Shown here: positions 1 through 45,847 of the stretch, in pieces
Numbering within the stretch: position 1 is the stretch's first letter
Layout of the letters: the number at the start of each line of letters is the position of its first letter
Source: Cliona cf. orientalis
Lineage: Eukaryota; Porifera; Demospongiae; Clionaida; Clionaidae
Reading direction: 5' to 3'
Assembly (NCBI GenBank): GCA_963930775.1
Contig: OZ005695.1
Coordinates: forward strand, 2,480,001 to 2,544,000
Length of the DNA stretch: 64,000 nucleotides
Notes under the pieces: generated by a model
Databases searched by the model: none
Told to the model about the DNA's origin: nothing
What the model saw: only the letters and a program-made list of their open reading frames with translations
Translations under genes and position numbers: made by a program

Positions 1-370
1 TGCGCTTAATAAAGGATATGCGCTTATATGGCACATAACCACGCCCACAAACGTTTGGGCACGTGATGGATGCGAGGCCAGGCCCGCTAGCACTAGCGCT
101 CGATCGATCGATCGAGCACTTTAACGTTTACAGATGCCGCTCAAGATGACGAATGCTGGCGATTTATCGATCTTCTTGCATGATAATGTTATTCGTGGCC
201 ATCATTTCTCCAAACATAACTGGACTCCAAATACTTTCCAGCCGGTCAAGATCAGATTCATAGAACGCCACGCCTATTAAGCGCATGCGCTTAATAAACA
301 ATAGCTTATGACAAGAAGAGGGCATGCGCTTAATAAATAATGTGCGCTTAATAGCGAGGTGCGCTTAATA
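1..370. repeat. Cluster of TGCGCTTAATA motifs with a 22-bp perfect palindrome
   Basis: The 11-mer TGCGCTTAATA occurs at 1-11, 286-296, 325-335, 343-353 and 360-370, and inverted at 275-285. The inverted and direct copies abut at 275-296 to make a perfect 22-bp palindrome. The interval 1-285 is therefore bounded by inverted copies of the 11-mer and could be a small terminal-inverted-repeat element. A (CGAT)n tract lies at 101-114. No coding region is visible here. Confidence 0.6.
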
Positions 371-552
371 ACCAGAGTTTACGGTATTGTAGCTATATCA
401 AAACATATGAAAATATCAAGTTTTGGTCAGTGGACTTTCTTCGTCATTGAAGGTCTACAGACCGAAACACCCCCACCCCTAGGTCGAGCCCAAGGTAATG
501 CATATGGGCCCATTTTGTGACACTGAGATACACATTAATAATCTAACTACCA

Positions 553-723
553 TAAATTGCGAATATTTCGTATCTAAAATATTTCATGCGATAATTTTTC
601 ACGTAAAATAATTTTCATACAAACGACCCTGTACCGCATTGTCGTTAATACTGCACATGTATTTTGTGCGTTTAATTTTCACACACACAATGTTGTCCGA
701 AACATCGAAATATTCGCGATTTA
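553..723. mobile_element. Short inverted-repeat element (MITE-like), about 171 bp
   Basis: The ends are 18-bp inverted repeats with one mismatch: TAAATTGCGAATATTTCG at 553-570 and its near-complement at 706-723. No ORF is present. The inner part (about 600-705) recurs in the next gene unit at about 3757-3912 with the left end missing, so the two copies share ancestry through tandem duplication of the gene array or separate insertion. Confidence 0.65.
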
Positions 724-780
724 GATTTTGGTGGTAAAGAACTTCAACAATCAATATATTGCATGATTATTGCAATACAG

Positions 781-1712
781 TGCCAAGTGTTGAAGAGGAA
801 AATACAGAACAAAATAAAAACTTTGTGGCAGAAGTTAGAGCTTACCTTGAGGAACAGAAAAGCAAGAGTGCAATGGAAAGAAATAAAAGACAGACCAGTG
901 GCGGTAAGTGCTAACATCACACTAGTTTTAAATGCTCCAATAAAGGCACTAAATCTCTGAGATATACAGTTACAGCAAATCACTCCTAAATGCATGAGGA
1001 AATGCAAACTGAGAAATTTTTGTGTAATAATCAATATCAAATGTATGCCATATATTATTTGTTGTATAAGTTATTACAGGTACGTGTAAACTATTTTTAC
1101 TTTTTTAACAATGAAAAATTTGCCAATTAATTTATGGTAGCACTACCTATCTGTGCAGGTATCAGCAGTGGAGACACAATTGCACTACAGACCTTTGTAA
1201 GGAACTATTGGCTGACTGGCTCTCTAAACTTGTGGGGCCGACAAACGTGCCCACGAATGCGGATGTCAGGAACTGACTGGACCAATTGCTGGGGTGAAGT
1301 ATTCAGAATCTACCGAGCCAGTGGCCCTGGACAAGTGTGTGTTGGAGACGTAGTAGGAATTTATTACCCTCGATCACCTGGGTATTGGATGGGCTGTACA
1401 GGCAATACCTGCCCGAGATCTTCGTGCCCTGGACAAGCAACCACTGCGCATGGTTTTGCTACTCAAGAGAACTGGTACACATGTTGCAGCGAAGTGTTCA
1501 CGATTTATGCGAGTGGGAAAGCTAATGGTGCTGTAATTGATTCCGGGGATGATATCATGCTTTATAGCCCGGACCTGGGTCGGTGGGTGGCTCAAGCTGG
1601 TGAAGACGTTTCCACAACCACAACCACATGTGCTGGAACGACACGCCCACCTCCAGCTGCCAAGTTTGATGAATGCCACAAAGAGACTTTCACAATCTGG
1701 AAAGGACCTTAA
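781..1712 (+). CDS. Secreted Cys/Trp-rich protein, array gene A (5' exon not found)
   Basis: Two exons are visible, 781-903 and 1159-1712, joined in phase 1 with CAG/GTAAGT-type splice sites. The short exon encodes a charged, probably helical segment (EEENTEQNKNF, VRAYLEEQ). The long exon encodes a domain with three spaced repeats of the form (C)xEVFxIY or ETFTIW, plus GDxxGxYYP and GDDIMLY turns and CPG motifs. By comparison with gene C an exon for a signal peptide should lie upstream, but nothing similar is present in 1-780, so the gene is partial or its first exon lies outside the window. I do not recognise the family. The Cys pattern and the signal peptides of its paralogues suggest an extracellular, possibly ligand-binding, protein. 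Confidence 0.75.
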
Positions 1713-3190
1713 AGCAGAATAACTCATTACTTCTAGTACAAGCATTTCTATAACTTCATAGAGGCACTGTAAACTGTATTACACCTATATTATGCTATAC
1801 TCATGAAATATATCTCATCAACATGTCAGTGTATTCAAGTAAGACCAACTGTTGTGCGACAATATCATAATCTGCAAACCTACTTGCTACTTGTATACAA
1901 CGCAGATGCAGAGTATGATGGCAGTTAAGCATGCATGCAATACCTCATCAACTATACTACGTAATATATCTCGTAATACTTGGCACTATCTACCTATGCA
2001 TGTTAGTAGCACAAGTTAATGAAGCCATCAAAATACCAAACTAGAGCTCTTTAGAGCACATACCGTGTGCGCTCTGTAGCCCCTGTAGCATAGTATTGCA
2101 ACATTCTGCTTCAGAGCTGTTTTATGACTTGACGACCCTTTCCAACACGGAGCTTGAGCATGCGCAGTCATATCAGCAACTACCAATAGAGTGGGTGTGG
2201 TCGATAAACCACAGGAACACTAAACAGAAATGCACAGCTTTTAGCGCTAGTTTGAGCAATTCAAAGCATGTAGAAACCAGTTTTTCATTGATATCTACAG
2301 ATTGGTTATGCTTACAGTATATGCACAGATGTCTAGAACTCTAGATCTGGCGATTTTCGTGCTGACAACTATGACAATGACAACGATAGATGGACAAACT
2401 GATTGCTTTATGCACGTGGGGTAATGATGTATGCACCCTTTAGGGGTGGGACCAATCTAGTAGAATTGTTTACTACAAAAAACCATATGGCATGGGAGGA
2501 CGGCCACTTCAAGCTGGAACGACTCCAAGGTCACAGGCTGCAAGGTTAGGGTTTGGAATTGGGTTAGCATTGTTGTGGTTAGGTTAATTAGACTACTGCA
2601 TGTCCTACTGGCTCTCCAAAATATCATAAACAGTAAATCCTCAAGGGACAACAATATCAAAGGAGTTCACCAAGACAGCTGTAACCTTCCATTATAACAT
2701 ACACCACAGAACAAAATAAATATTTCAGCTATGAAAGAAACCACTGTCTGCTATACACACAGCTAGTGGTCACTGTCAATTGTTTCCATGGATACTGATA
2801 AGCAAGTGATCATAGTGCAAGCCACTTATTAGATTATAGCCTTATCTGAATTGTAAGTTCCCCACCACTAAGTGCCCGCCTGCCACAGTATAACCACCGT
2901 GTTTTGTAGATCAGTAGTCCAGAAGAAGCAACGGAAAGGCACCTGGCTATATCACTATAACATCAACAAAAATCCTTTGTGTTAATTGAATTAAGCACCT
3001 GAGAGCCACCGCCTGTTTATCCTACATATCCACTAGACCATTGATCAGCAAGTACAATTGCATTGTGGCAATCATGCAAGCTTTGAATGACCACCAGCTG
3101 TATAGTAACCATATTATGCTTGCCAGGTAGAGGTTATAAGTGACCTACCAAACAGGAAGGGTTATTGCTGTCTGATCAGCAAGAGTGAAA
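1713..3190. repeat. Spacer between genes A and B with a dispersed repeat (about 2043-2490)
   Basis: No gene is seen. Bases 1713-1990 match the 3' flank of gene B (4908-5190), showing the tandem unit includes 3' flanking DNA. Bases 2043-2490 are a copy of a dispersed repeat found again at 26093-26500 and partly at 5215-5400, 5690-5945 and 7594-7672. Shared blocks include GAGCACATACC, GGTGTGGTC and CACCCTTTAGGGGTGGGACC. The part near 3063-3150 matches the upstream region of gene C (about 5965-6075), so it belongs to the gene B promoter region. Confidence 0.6.
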
Positions 3191-3193
3191 GAG

Positions 3194-3200
3194 TATAAAA
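3194..3200 (+). promoter_or_regulatory. TATA box of gene B
   Basis: TATAAAA lies 91 bases before the ATG at 3291. The surrounding block (GAAAGAGTATA then AAGGAGGTA) is conserved with the gene C promoter at 6180, while neighbouring spacer is less conserved, supporting a core promoter role. Confidence 0.6.
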
Positions 3201-3383
3201 GGAGGTACTTTTTGCCTGCCTCCCATACCAGCTATACTGCAAATTACAAAGTCTTCCATACTTCAAAAGGAAAATATTGCAAAGATCATCATGAAATTTG
3301 TATGGATTTTGGTGGGACTTGCTCTGATATTCAGTGCCAGTGGAGCCAGACACAACTGAAGGTAATATAGAACACAAGTGTAT

Positions 3384-3584
3384 TACCGTAATTTGCGTTA
3401 ATTATATTTACAAAATTTTTGTGTTAAAAATATTCGTGTAACAATATTTTCATCAACTTCAAGCATGTGCCATAATATATTCGCTGCACAAGTTAGTACA
3501 GGTAAACTATTTTCGCCTAAAAAATTTTCGTCACTTCGTGCAAAACGAAATCTTTTAGCAACGAAATTTTCGCAAATTACGGTA
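3384..3584. mobile_element. MITE with TA target duplication, in gene B intron 1
   Basis: Perfect inverted ends TACCGTAATTTGCG (3384-3397) and CGCAAATTACGGTA (3571-3584). If the outer TA is the target duplication, the element is CCGTAATTTGCG-ended, as expected for a Tc1/mariner-type non-autonomous element. It is AT-rich and non-coding. Degenerate related sequence (GTAAACTATTTTTAC, AAAAATTTGC) precedes exon 3 of genes A (about 1010-1130) and B (about 4205-4335). Confidence 0.75.
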
Positions 3585-3756
3585 TATACATACAATGTCA
3601 TATGTGCACACATCGGAAGGAAATACTATTGTACCGCATATAGCAATACAAGTCCATGAAGAAGGTAGAAAAGCTAATGAATAATTCCTTAAAGAAGTTC
3701 GAGAATACTTTAAACAATAGAGATCCAAGAAGCCAGCTGACAGAGAAGCAAGGCAT

Positions 3757-3912
3757 ACCATTTCATGCGATAATTTTTCTCGTTAAATAATTTTCGGACA
3801 AACGACCCTGTACTGCATTGTCGTTAATATTGCGCATATATTTTGTGCGTTTATTTCTCACACACACCATGCTGTCTGAAAATATTTTAACATCAAAATA
3901 TTCACGATTTAT
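3757..3912. mobile_element. Left-truncated copy of the 553-723 element
   Basis: The stretch containing CAAACGACCCTGTACTGCAT and TTTTGTGCGTTTA aligns with 600-723. The right end, ATATTCACGATTTA, is retained and the left inverted repeat is missing. It lies in intron 1 of gene B. Confidence 0.55.
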
Positions 3913-5214
3913 GATGATTCAGATTTTGGTGGTAAAGAGCTTCATCAATCACTACATTGCATGATTATTGCAATACAGTGCCAAGTGTCGAAGAGGAAAA
4001 TACAGATCGAAATAAAAACTTTGTGGCAGAAGTTAGAGCTTACCTTGAGGAACACAAAAGGAAGAGTGCAACGGAAAGAAATACAAGACAGACCAGTGGC
4101 GGTAAGTACTAACATCACACTAGTTGAAGGCACTAAGTCTCTGAAATATACAGTTGCAGTAAATCACTCTCAAAATTAATGCATGAGGACATGCCCACTG
4201 AGAATAATTTGGTTAGTAAAATTTTTGTGTTCGTCAATATCAAACGTGTGCCATAATTATTATTTGCTGTATAAGTTATTACAGGTATGTGTAAACTATT
4301 TTTACTTTTTTAATAATGAAAAATTTGCAAATTAAGGTAGTCTCTCTGTGCAGGTATCAGCAATGGAGACACAATTGCACTACAGACCTTCGTAAGGAAC
4401 AATTGGCTGAGTGGCTATCAAAACTCATGGAGCCGACAACCGTGGCCACATATGCAGATGTCTGGAACTGACTGGACGACCAGCTGGGGTGAAGTCTTCA
4501 GAATCTACCGAGCCAGTGGCCCTGGACAAGTGCGAGTTGGAGATCTAGTAGGAATGTACTACCCTCGATTGCCTGGGAATTGGATGGGATGTACAGGTAG
4601 CACCTGCCCGAGATCTTCATGCCCTGGACAACCAACCACTGCACATGGCTTCGCTACGGAAGAAAACTGGTACACATGCTGTAGCGAAGTGTTCAAGATT
4701 TACGCCAGTGGAAAAGCTAATGGTGACGCAATCGATTCCGGGGATGATATCATGCTTTATAGCCTGGATCTGGGTCGGTGGGTGGCTCAAGCTGGTGAAG
4801 ACGTTCCCACAACCACTACCACATGTGCTGGAACGACACGCCCACCTCCAGCTGCCAAGTTTGACCAATGCTACAAAGAGACTTTCACAATCTGGAAAGG
4901 ACCTTAGAGCAGAATAGCTCATTATTCCTAATACAATAATTTTGCATTTCTGTAACTTCATAGAGGCACTGTAAACTGTATTATACATGTATTATGCTAT
5001 ACTTATGAAACTTATCTCATCAATATGTCAGTGTATTAAAGTAAGACCAACTGTTGTGTGACAATATCATGATCTGCAAACCTATTTGCTACTTGTATAC
5101 AACGCAGATGCAGAGTATGATGGCAGTTAAGCATGCATGCAATACCTTATCAACTATACATAGTAATACATGTATCTTGTAATACTTGGCACAATCTATC
5201 TGTGCATGTTAGTA

Positions 5215-5945
5215 GCAGGCATACTAAACAGAAAAGCACAGATTTTAGTGCTAGTAAGCCATTTTGAGCAATTGGAAGCATGTAGAAACCAGTTTTTCAC
5301 CCGATATCTACTGATTGGTTAAGCTTATAGCACATACAGATGCCAAGAACTCCACATCTGGTGATTTTCATGCCAATGATAACGACAACAACAATAACTA
5401 GAGCTCTATAGCGCACATACCCCGCGCACACATTGCGCAATCTATATATAGATCTGCTGCAGCCAAACGTGTGCCAGTAGCATTATTGACGACCTTTACT
5501 AGTCCATAATATTCAATTTTATGCACATGAGCACAAGGCCTGTATGCATGCATAATGCATAATGCATATGGGCACTGTCGATAGGCGTGGTTACGAAGGC
5601 TAACAAAAAGGCACTATTTGTGACGCTCGTGGACCATATCCCTCGATTCGAAACACACTGAAGCCCGTTTTTCGTTACATTCGACTGATTCATTGTGCTT
5701 ACCAGTCGCTCAGGTACCTAGACCTCGAGATATGGCGATTTTTCTGCTAACGACAACGACGACACGACCGATTACTTTACCCCTTGCGCATGCGCGCAGG
5801 GTAATAATGACAGATGGACAAACCAATTGCTTTACCCCTTATGCGTGCGTGCGGGGTAATGACGTATGCACCCTTTAGGGATGGCACCAATCTATTAGAA
5901 TTGTTTACTACAAAGGAACCATATGGCGTAACCACAAAGCACTTA
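5215..5945. repeat. Fragments of the dispersed repeat between genes B and C
   Basis: Bases 5215-5400 and 5690-5945 carry blocks shared with 2200-2490 and 26280-26500 (GATATCTACTGATTGGTTA, GACAACGACG, TGCACCCTTTAGG, TTTACTACAAAGGAACCATA). The rest of 4908-6179 is 3' flank of B and promoter-side flank of C; I see no gene in it. Confidence 0.5.
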
Positions 5946-6179
5946 CTTGACGTCATCATAGCTCTATGGCAATCATGCAGGCTTTATTACTTTCAATGAC
6001 CACCAGCTGCATAGTAACCACATCACAGTGCTTGTCAGGTGGTCAAGTATAGAGAGTGTAAGTGACCTACTACAAGTGAAAATGATCTATTAATTGGCTA
6101 GGGTATCTGATTATCGAACAGGTCAAACAAGGAAGGGTGGTTGTTGATCCAAACTGTCTCATCAGCAAGGGCGAAAGAG

Positions 6180-6187
6180 TATATAAG
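6180..6187 (+). promoter_or_regulatory. TATA box of gene C
   Basis: TATATAAG lies 104 bases before the ATG at 6284, inside a block conserved with the gene B promoter (GCGAAAGAGTATA, AGGAGGTA). Confidence 0.6.
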
Positions 6188-6283
6188 GAGGTAATTTTTT
6201 CCTGTCTTCCATAGCATCAGAACCCACTAATCACAAGTCACAATTTTCTATACTTCAAAAAGGAAATCATTCCAAAGATCATT

Positions 6284-7402
6284 ATGAAATTTCTATGGAT
6301 TTTGGTGGGACTTGCTCTGACTATACATTCAGTGCCAGTGGAGATGGAAACGACTGAAGGTAATACAGATGAGCAGAACAGAGCACATGCATATAGCAGT
6401 CTTGCAAAAGAGGGTCCACTACAGATTGTCCTGGTTTTGCCTCAAATTCCTACTAGGACCTAAGGGTATATAAAACTTACTTGAAAGAGCGCCCACTAAG
6501 TTCAGATTTTCATAGTAAAGAGCCTTGACAATTGATAGCTACATCGCATGATTATTATTGCAATACAGTGCCAAGTATCGAAGAGGAAAATACAGAACGA
6601 AATAAAAACTTTGTGACAGAAGTTAGAGCTTACCTTGAGGAGCAGAAAAGCAAGAGTGCAACGGAAAGAAATACAAGACAGACCAGTGGCGGTAAGTACT
6701 AATATCATACTATAATATGTTTTGAAATCCTGCAATGAAGGCACTAAATCTTTGAGATACATAGTTATAGAAAAATACTCCTAAATGTATGAGGATATGC
6801 CCACATCATCAGAGAGAGTAATAAAGAACAGCTTATCTGTCTGTGCAGGTATCAACAGTGGAGACACAATTGGATTACAGACCTTTGTACGAAACTATTG
6901 GCTTAGTTGCACTCCATCTTCATGCTTCCGAAATCCCTGCCCACGTATGCAGATGTCAGGAAATGACTGGACCACCTGCTGGGGTGAAGTCTTCAGAATC
7001 TACCGAGCCAGTGGCCCTGGACAAGTGCGAGTTGGAGACCTAGTAGGAGTGTACTACCCTCAATTGTCTGGGATTTGGATGGGCTGTACAGGTAGTACCT
7101 GCCCGAGATCTTTATGCCCTGGACAACCAACCACTGCACATGGCTTTGCTACGGAAGAAAACTGGTACACCTGTTGCAGCGAAGTGTTCAAGATTTATTC
7201 CAGTGGGAAAGCTAATGGTGACGCAATTGATTCCGGGGATGATATCATGCTTTATAGCCTGGACCTGGGTAAGTGGGTGGCTCAAGATGGTGCAGACGTT
7301 TCCACAACCACAACCACATGTGCTGGAACGACACGACCACCTCCAGCTGCCAAGTTTGATGAATGCCACAAAGAGACTTTCACGATCTGGAAAAGATCTT
7401 AA
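6284..7402 (+). CDS. Secreted Cys/Trp-rich protein, array gene C (complete, 250 aa)
   Basis: Three exons (6284-6359, 6569-6691, 6849-7402), all introns in phase 1, total 753 coding bases. Residues 1-17 form a signal peptide (MKFLWILVGLALTIHS), so the product is predicted to be secreted. The second exon adds an acidic helical segment of about 41 residues. The last exon is a single Trp/Cys-rich domain of about 184 residues with three internal repeats centred on CWGEVFRIY, CSEVFKIY and ETFTIW; the first two are followed by GDLVGVYYP and GDDIMLY turns, and CPG loops lie between the repeats. This is the best template of the array. I do not recognise a named domain. A sugar- or surface-binding role is possible but unsupported by any motif I know. 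Confidence 0.85.
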
Positions 7403-8161
7403 AGCAAGTGTATAATCAGAATAACACATTATGATATTAATAATAATATATACCCTGTACAACAATTTTAATACGTACGGAACTATATATCATGGTAGAA
7501 AATATTAAATTTTATATCTCGTAATACTTGGCACAATAATTAATTTAATCATTAGTAGCACAAGCTAATAAAGCTTGCACAGTAACAAAAAAAGGATGTA
7601 TGCACCCTTTAGGGGTGGGACCAATCCATTAGAATTGTTTACTACAAAGGAACCATATGGTGTAACCACGAAGGTAATTCATTTTTTGGAGCTGACTTGT
7701 TTACAACCAGGTTGTCACCACCAGGTTATCAGCACTCTGAAAGTGCAGCCAAAATTATGTGTTAGTCTTTGGGTTGGTATGGGGCATGCCACTAAAGCAG
7801 ATTCGAAATAATTAAATTTTATTGCAAGATCCATTCTAATTTGCAGTATTAGTATCTGGCCAAAGTAGTGGTTCTGCCAACAAAGTGATAGGAATGTAAA
7901 ACATAACCTATCAAGCCACAAGACACCAAGCCCATTGACCTTATGTACCAGGATAATTGAAGAGCCCTTGAAATATAATTATTATATCTAAAGGACCACA
8001 ATTATGGTATGACGATAGCAAAACCCAAAAAATTAAGATAATAACTCATCCACCTGGCAGAGCGAAAACAACTAATAGTATTAATTGCTTTATTACTACT
8101 ATGCAAGAGAGGATTTAGGAGCATGACCATAATACTAGAATACCAGTATGCCTGTTGTGGC
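7403..8161. other. Spacer between genes C and D
   Basis: No gene is seen. Bases 7594-7672 are the 3' end of the dispersed repeat (CACCCTTTAGGGGTGGGACC through TTTACTACAAAGGAACCATA). The rest is AT-rich unique-looking sequence. Confidence 0.5.
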
Positions 8162-8169
8162 TATATAAG
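8162..8169 (+). promoter_or_regulatory. TATA box of gene D
   Basis: TATATAAG lies 87 bases before the ATG at 8249, the same position relative to the start as in genes B and C. Confidence 0.55.
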
Positions 8170-8248
8170 GAACCATGTCAGAGGCAAAGTTTCATAGAAG
8201 ACGTACTGGATTGATGCCTCAAGAAAAGAAGTAGTCTAGCCCTTCAAT

Positions 8249-9524
8249 ATGAAACTTCTATTTGGACTTATTCTTATGATTCACCTAGTTTCTTCAGTAC
8301 CAACTGATACTGGTAATTATTTACCTCAGTACTGTAAAATTATTTGAATACATACACCTACAGGCATACCTCTCTGTTACAAATTGTATATAATAATTTT
8401 ACTTTAGCGGCCAATGATGAAGAGAGGGACAAAATGTCAATTGAAATGGTTGAGAAAGTAGACAACTACTTTGAACAAAAGGACAGCGAGATTTCATCCA
8501 GTATCAGAGTTGCAAGACAATCCTATACCAGCTGTAAGTGCACTCGCATTCATACCTAGAATAGTGTCCTGGGTAAGTGTCCATGGGTGATATTTCATGG
8601 GTTTATTGGGTTTGGGTTTTATCTGCTAAAAGTACGAAAATTGGCCCCCAGATTTCTGCTCTATACACCTTCCCAGTTTGCAAATCTTTGCAACATGAGA
8701 TACTTAAATAACCAGCTGTAAGTGCACTCGCATTCATACCTAGAATAGTGTCCTGGGTAAGTGTCCATGGGTGATATTTCATGGGTTTATTGGGTTTGGG
8801 TTTTATCTGCTAAAAGTACGAAAATTGGCCCCCAGATTTCTGCTCTATACACCTTCCCAGTTTGCAAATCTTTGCAACATGAGATACTTAAATAACTTAT
8901 CTGCTCATTATACATTCTTATACAGGTCTTAACAGTGGCGATACTGTAGCACTACAGACATATGCTCAGGGGAAAAAATGGCTGAGCTGTGCTAAGCACT
9001 GGTGCCACAACAGCGCTTGCCCGAATCACTGTCAAAATAACAACTTTTGGAACAACTGTACCAGTTCGGTATTTCAGATCTACCGACAAGGGGGGTCTGG
9101 GTGTATACGTACTGGAGATAAAGTTGGATTTCACTACCCTGCTTTGAGTGGACACTGGCTGGCATGCGTAGGACCCGCGGCAGGAGCAGGTAGTTGCTAT
9201 AAGAGTGAGTGTCCAGATTTCCCCTCTGCAACAGCAGGATTCTCCTTAGCTGACTTATGGAAAAGTGATTTCTGTGACAGAGAGGTTTTCGAGATAGCTG
9301 CTTGCGGCAGGAGAACTGGATATTGTATCCGTGATCAAGACAGAATCTTTCTCAGACACGTACATCGGGGGCACTCTCTGTGGTTAGCTCTAGGTGGTCC
9401 AGGAGATATGAATGCTGGAAGACTACCATGTCCTACGCCCTTCAGATACAACATTCAAGCAATGTGCGGTCCACCTTATCATTCTTGTGTATGGGAAAGC
9501 TTTAAGATCTGGAAAAAGCCCTAA
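8249..9524 (+). CDS. Secreted Cys-rich protein, divergent array gene D (262 aa)
   Basis: Three exons (8249-8312, 8408-8533, 8926-9524) share the exon layout and intron phase 1 of genes A-C. Residues 1-16 are a signal peptide (MKLLFGLILMIHLVSS). Exon 2 is a helical acidic segment (EEERDK, EMVEKVDNYFEQ). Exon 3 has the same architecture (NSGDTVALQT, SVFQIYRQG, GDKVGFHYP, EVFEIAACG, ESFKIWKKP) but many more cysteines and little close identity, so it is an older paralogue. The second donor site lies in a perfectly duplicated 184-bp segment. Function unknown. Confidence 0.8.
8527..8894. repeat. Perfect tandem duplication, 2 x 184 bp, across a splice donor
   Basis: Bases 8527-8710 and 8711-8894 appear identical. 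The unit starts with the last bases of exon 2 (ACCAGCT) and its donor GTAAGTG, so gene D has two identical donor contexts. Identity implies a very recent event or an assembly artefact. Confidence 0.85.
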
Positions 9525-9965
9525 AAATCTTCGAAAATCTATATACGCTGACTAGAACTTGTTGCTACCTTTTAAAAGTACAATTAAATTTTGTTTGTTA
9601 AATATGAAATGAAATGAAAATTAATGATGAACTAAAGAACTACATGTATACTATAACAAACAGCAGCGTCAATTACACAGATACCCTAATACCATTGATA
9701 GATGATGATAATTTAATTTGCTGACAGTGCACATCCAGAGGCCACAGAAAACATGACATATTAACCACAAAGTATTCACAGAGCCACAACAATTGCTGGC
9801 CTGCCCACCCAATGGATATAGCAAATACATGTACATCAATGCCTAAGCCTCACTGCAAGCATATTGAAATTAGACACTGGGTTATGAGACTCGCTATATA
9901 GTTGTAACAAATATATTTCTACACCACTTCAAGGTCATATAAATTTTCTATACATGCTTCTGTAC

Positions 9966-45266
<35,301 letters not shown>

Positions 45267-45847
45267 AGGTTAGCTCTCTCTGGCACTGACGTGCGCGCTG
45301 TCCTCTGCAAGTATGAAAGCCTTTGGGGGCTTGGTTTGATACCGCAGAGGGAGAAGATCTATCAGCAAAAACAGATGATAGCCGCTCCTATTGATCAGCT
45401 CGGCGAAGTGAGGGGCGGGTCAATACCACGCCCAATTTGTACCACGTGATATGAACGTGATAACGTTTACCCTTCCCAATTGCGCATGCGTACATCAATG
45501 CAACCCATTACGTGACTCGTGGATGGAGGTTTTTTATAGCTTCATAATTGTTGTAAGTTGTAACCTGAACCCTTCTAAGTTGAAAGTATATAATAATATT
45601 ACTCATAGTAAACCCGGCAGTCGTCAACTTTTAGTACACTAGTGATTCTGAGCACTACTGTCTAACAGAGTCCTGTCATAAAAGTATTTATATCACCCGC
45701 CGCTGGACCTGTGCAGCTTCTCGGTCTGCTATAGATATCAGAATCTATAGAGTGGGGCCACGCATATGTGGACTATGGAGGCTAAATCTATGTAGACTAA
45801 TCATTTTCAAATAGCCATATATAGCTAATTATCATAATATTGCTGAG
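45267..45847. promoter_or_regulatory. Divergent spacer between SMG1 (-) and receptor kinase 1 (+)
   Basis: A 581-bp intergenic region serves both start codons. Bases about 45475-45847 are repeated upstream of receptor kinase 2 (about 51715-52007), with shared CGCATGCGTA, AAACC(C/T)GGCA, GTCAACT, GTGGGGCCAC and GGACTATGGAGGCTAAATCT, so the kinase promoter was duplicated with the gene. No convincing TATA box is seen for SMG1. Confidence 0.5.

Larger units (their letters stand above)
3291..4907 (+). pseudogene. Array gene B, Cys/Trp-rich protein with frameshifted signal-peptide exon
   Basis: Exons are 3291-3361, 3979-4101 and 4354-4907. Exons 2 and 3 are open and closely match genes A and C. 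Exon 1 starts MKFVWILVGLAL, as in gene C, but is 5 bases shorter (71 against 76), which shifts the frame and brings TGA at 3357-3359 before the splice donor. As it stands the secreted product cannot be made from this exon. In exon 3 two cysteines conserved in A and C are both replaced (CPRM by WPHM, CWGEVF by SWGEVF), which looks like loss of a disulfide pair. A 200-bp element sits in intron 1. Either this is a young pseudogene, or an assembly error affects exon 1, or another first exon is used. Confidence 0.7.

Noticed and set aside
1374-1745. Minus-strand frames opposite array genes A, B and C
   Set aside because: They recur only because the coding exon is duplicated; they lack conserved starts and a signal peptide.
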